Source: Glebionis coronaria (lineage: Eukaryota; Streptophyta; Magnoliopsida; Asterales; Asteraceae). Taken from it: 64,000 bases of DNA. Positions 61,718 to 64,000 of the stretch are shown here, piece after piece. The stretch lies in contig CM046877.1 of NCBI GenBank assembly GCA_025667525.1, forward strand, positions 27,494,737 through 27,558,736, read 5' to 3'. The position numbers and the translations under genes are program-made. Under the pieces are notes generated by a model that saw only the letters and a program-made list of their open reading frames with translations, made no database searches and was not told the origin of the DNA. The first letter of the stretch is position 1, and each line of letters begins with the position of its first letter.

Positions 61718-64000
61718 TCAAATATTTCAGAGTCATATAATACATAAGCAAGTTGATCCTACATGAAATGTCAAAAAATACTTGTCCTTCTTTTGCATAT
61801 TATTCACCTATGTAGGCTTCCCAAGGTTAAACAATATCATTTTTAGGTCAAATAACATGACGTTTTGTTCGAGCACACTCTTGATAGCTCTCAATTTTAA
61901 TAGAATAAAACTTGGAATCAAATATTTTAGAGTCATATAATACATAAGCAAGTTGATCCTACATGAAATGTCAAAAAATACTTGTCCTTCTTTTGTAAAT
62001 TATTCACCTATGTAGGCTTCCCAAGGTTAAACAATATCATTTTTAGGTCAAATAACATGACGTTTTGTTAGAGTACACTCATGTCTTGACCTTTATACTA
62101 TAATGTGCCGTCGAGATGCTCTTTGTCTACTACATTCACAACTACCTCAAATACTAGATGACCAACTTTTACACCAATAAAACACAACCAAAACTAAACA
62201 AAGCAAACATATAGATGTGTTTTATCCATCAAGAATCCGGGCAAATACATTATGCCCGGATTCTATGTGGTCTATATGTACTGGAAATAATTTTAGAGGT
62301 TTTTTTTTAGGTTTGGATGATTTGAGCCGGTTACGGCATTTTTAGCTGTTCTTGGTAGGTTTTTATCAGTTTTTGATCGGGTTTAGTCGCTTTTAACCAA
62401 TGCTTGCCTGGATAAAAGTACTCCTTTTTTCAAGCATCCATTTTCTTAGTTGTGGTCTTGAAACGGAGTCATGTATCACATGTTATGACCATTTTATTGC
62501 AACCCACATTTTCAGATAATTTCAATATAAATTTGTTTTTGTATGTTAGCGATTGTGTTTGGTAATCTATTTCTTGATAGCTCTCAATTTTAATAGAATA
62601 AAACATGGAATCAAATATTTCAGAGTCATATAATACATAAGCAAGTTGATCCTACATGAAATGTCAAAAAATACTTGTCCTTCTTTTGCATATTATTCAC
62701 CTATGTAGGCTTCCCAAGGTTAAACAATATCATTTTTAGGTCAAATAACATGACGTTTTGTTCGAGCACACTCTTGATAGCTCTCAATTTTAATAGAATA
62801 AAACTTGGAATCAAATATTTCAGAGTCATATAATACATAAGCAAGTTGATCCTACATGAAATGTCAAAAAATACTTGTCCTTCTTTTGTAAATTATTCAC
62901 CTATGTAGGCTTCCCAAGGTTAAACAATATCATTTTTAGGTCAAATAACATGACGTTTTGTTAGAGTACACTCATGTCTTGACCTTTATACTATAATGTG
63001 CCGTCGAGATGCTCTTTGTCTACTACATTCACAACTACCTCAAATACTAGATGACCAACTTTTACACCAATAAAACACAACCAAAACTAAACAAAGCAAA
63101 CATATAGATGTGTTTTATCCATCAAGAATCCGGGCAAATACATTATGCCCGGATTCTATGTGGTCTATATGTACTGGAAATAATTTTAGAGGTTTTTTTT
63201 TAGGTTTGGATGATTTGAGCCGGTTACGGCATTTTTAGCTGTTCTTGGTAGGTTTTTATCAGTTTTTGATCGGGTTTAGTCGCTTTTAACCAATGCTTGC
63301 CTGGATAAAAGTACTCCTTTTTTCAAGCATCCATTTTCTTAGTTGTGGTCTTGAAACGGAGTCATGTATCACATGTTATGACCATTTTATTGCAACCCAC
63401 ATTTTCAGATAATTTCAATATAAATTTGTTTTTGTATGTTAGCGATTGTGTTTGGTAATCTATTTCTTGATAGCTCTCAATTTTAATAGAATAAAACATG
63501 GAATCAAATATTTCAGAGTCATATAATACATAAGCAAGTTGATCCTACATGAAATGTCAAAAAATACTTGTCCTTCTTTTGCATATTATTCACCTATGTA
63601 GGCTTTCCAAGGTTAAACAATATCATTTTTAGGTCAAATAACATGACGTTTTGTTCGAGCACACTCTTGATAGCTCTCAATTTTAATAGAATAAAACTTG
63701 GAATCAAATATTTCAGAGTCATATAATACATAAGCAAGTTGATCCTACATGAAATGTCAAAAAATACTTGTCCTTCTTTTGTAAATTATTCACCTATGTA
63801 GGCTTCCCAAGGTTAAACAATATCATTTTTAGGTCAAATAACATGACGTTTTGTTAGAGTACACTCATGTCTTGACCTTTATACTATAATGTGCCGTCGA
63901 GATGCTCTTTGTCTACTACATTCACAACTACCTCAAATACTAGATGACCAACTTTTACACCAATAAAACACAACCAAAACTAAACAAAGCAAACATATAG
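61718..64000 (+). repeat. Terminal satellite block of near-identical 893-bp (S-L) repeats
   Basis: Units: S 61718, L 61918-62610, S 62611, L 62811-63503, S 63504, L 63704-64000 (cut by the window end). The copies share many private variants: tgttcgag, ttgtaaatta, gagtacactc, ctagatgacc, acaaagcaaa, tatgtactgg, a longer T run and cttttaacc. They differ by only a few bases, so this is the most recently amplified part of the array seen here. Confidence 0.95.

Noticed and set aside
1..64000. CENP-B box or telomeric repeat arrays
   Set aside because: No good match to the CENP-B box pattern and no TTTAGGG tandem runs were seen. Short tttagg strings are isolated.

Overview
This 64 kb window is plant nuclear heterochromatin. 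Almost all of it is one satellite array in a single orientation, interrupted once by a recently inserted, nearly full-length Ty1/copia retrotransposon of the Sirevirus (SIRE/Maximus) lineage. I see no cellular gene, tRNA, rRNA or CRISPR array. The long gag extension and the protease, integrase, RT and RNase H of the element resemble the Sireviruses I know from Asteraceae (daisy-family) genomes. An Asteraceae host is therefore my best guess, but it is an inference from memory.

Satellite (1-3510 and 15148-64000, about 52.4 kb). Every base outside the transposon falls into two unit types. S is a 200-bp unit. L is a 693-bp unit, equal to S with 493 bp inserted between S positions 163 and 164. By eye I placed 44 complete L units, one L cut by the window end, and 108 S units (one split by the transposon). 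Their summed lengths account for the satellite exactly (52,358 bp plus a 5-bp target duplication and an 11,637-bp transposon). Only six units deviate in length. The order is L followed by n copies of S. Of 44 intervals, 17 have n=1 (893-bp higher-order repeat), 17 have n=3 (1,293 bp), 4 have n=2, 2 have n=4 (1,493 bp), 2 have n=0, and one each has n=9 and n=15. Shared private variants reveal segmental duplications at several scales: 600, 693, 800, 893 and 1,493 bp, about 2 kb, about 2.5 kb, and at least 6.46 kb. Each L carries a perfect 11-bp inverted repeat with an 11-nt loop.

Transposon (3511-15147, + strand). It has two 363-bp LTRs differing at two bases, a 5-bp target duplication, a short primer-binding site, a repeat-rich leader, and gag. 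A long coiled-coil gag extension follows, then pol (protease, integrase, RT, RNase H), then a 2.4-kb 3' non-coding region with several polypurine tracts ending at the 3' LTR. Pol keeps its catalytic residues. Expression is interrupted by a one-base frameshift inside the gag zinc knuckle and an in-frame TAA just before protease. The copy is therefore young but probably not autonomous, unless these breaks are bypassed or are assembly errors. A duplicate of the flanking satellite at 38273-44737 preserves the empty insertion site, which places the insertion after that duplication or on only one of its copies.
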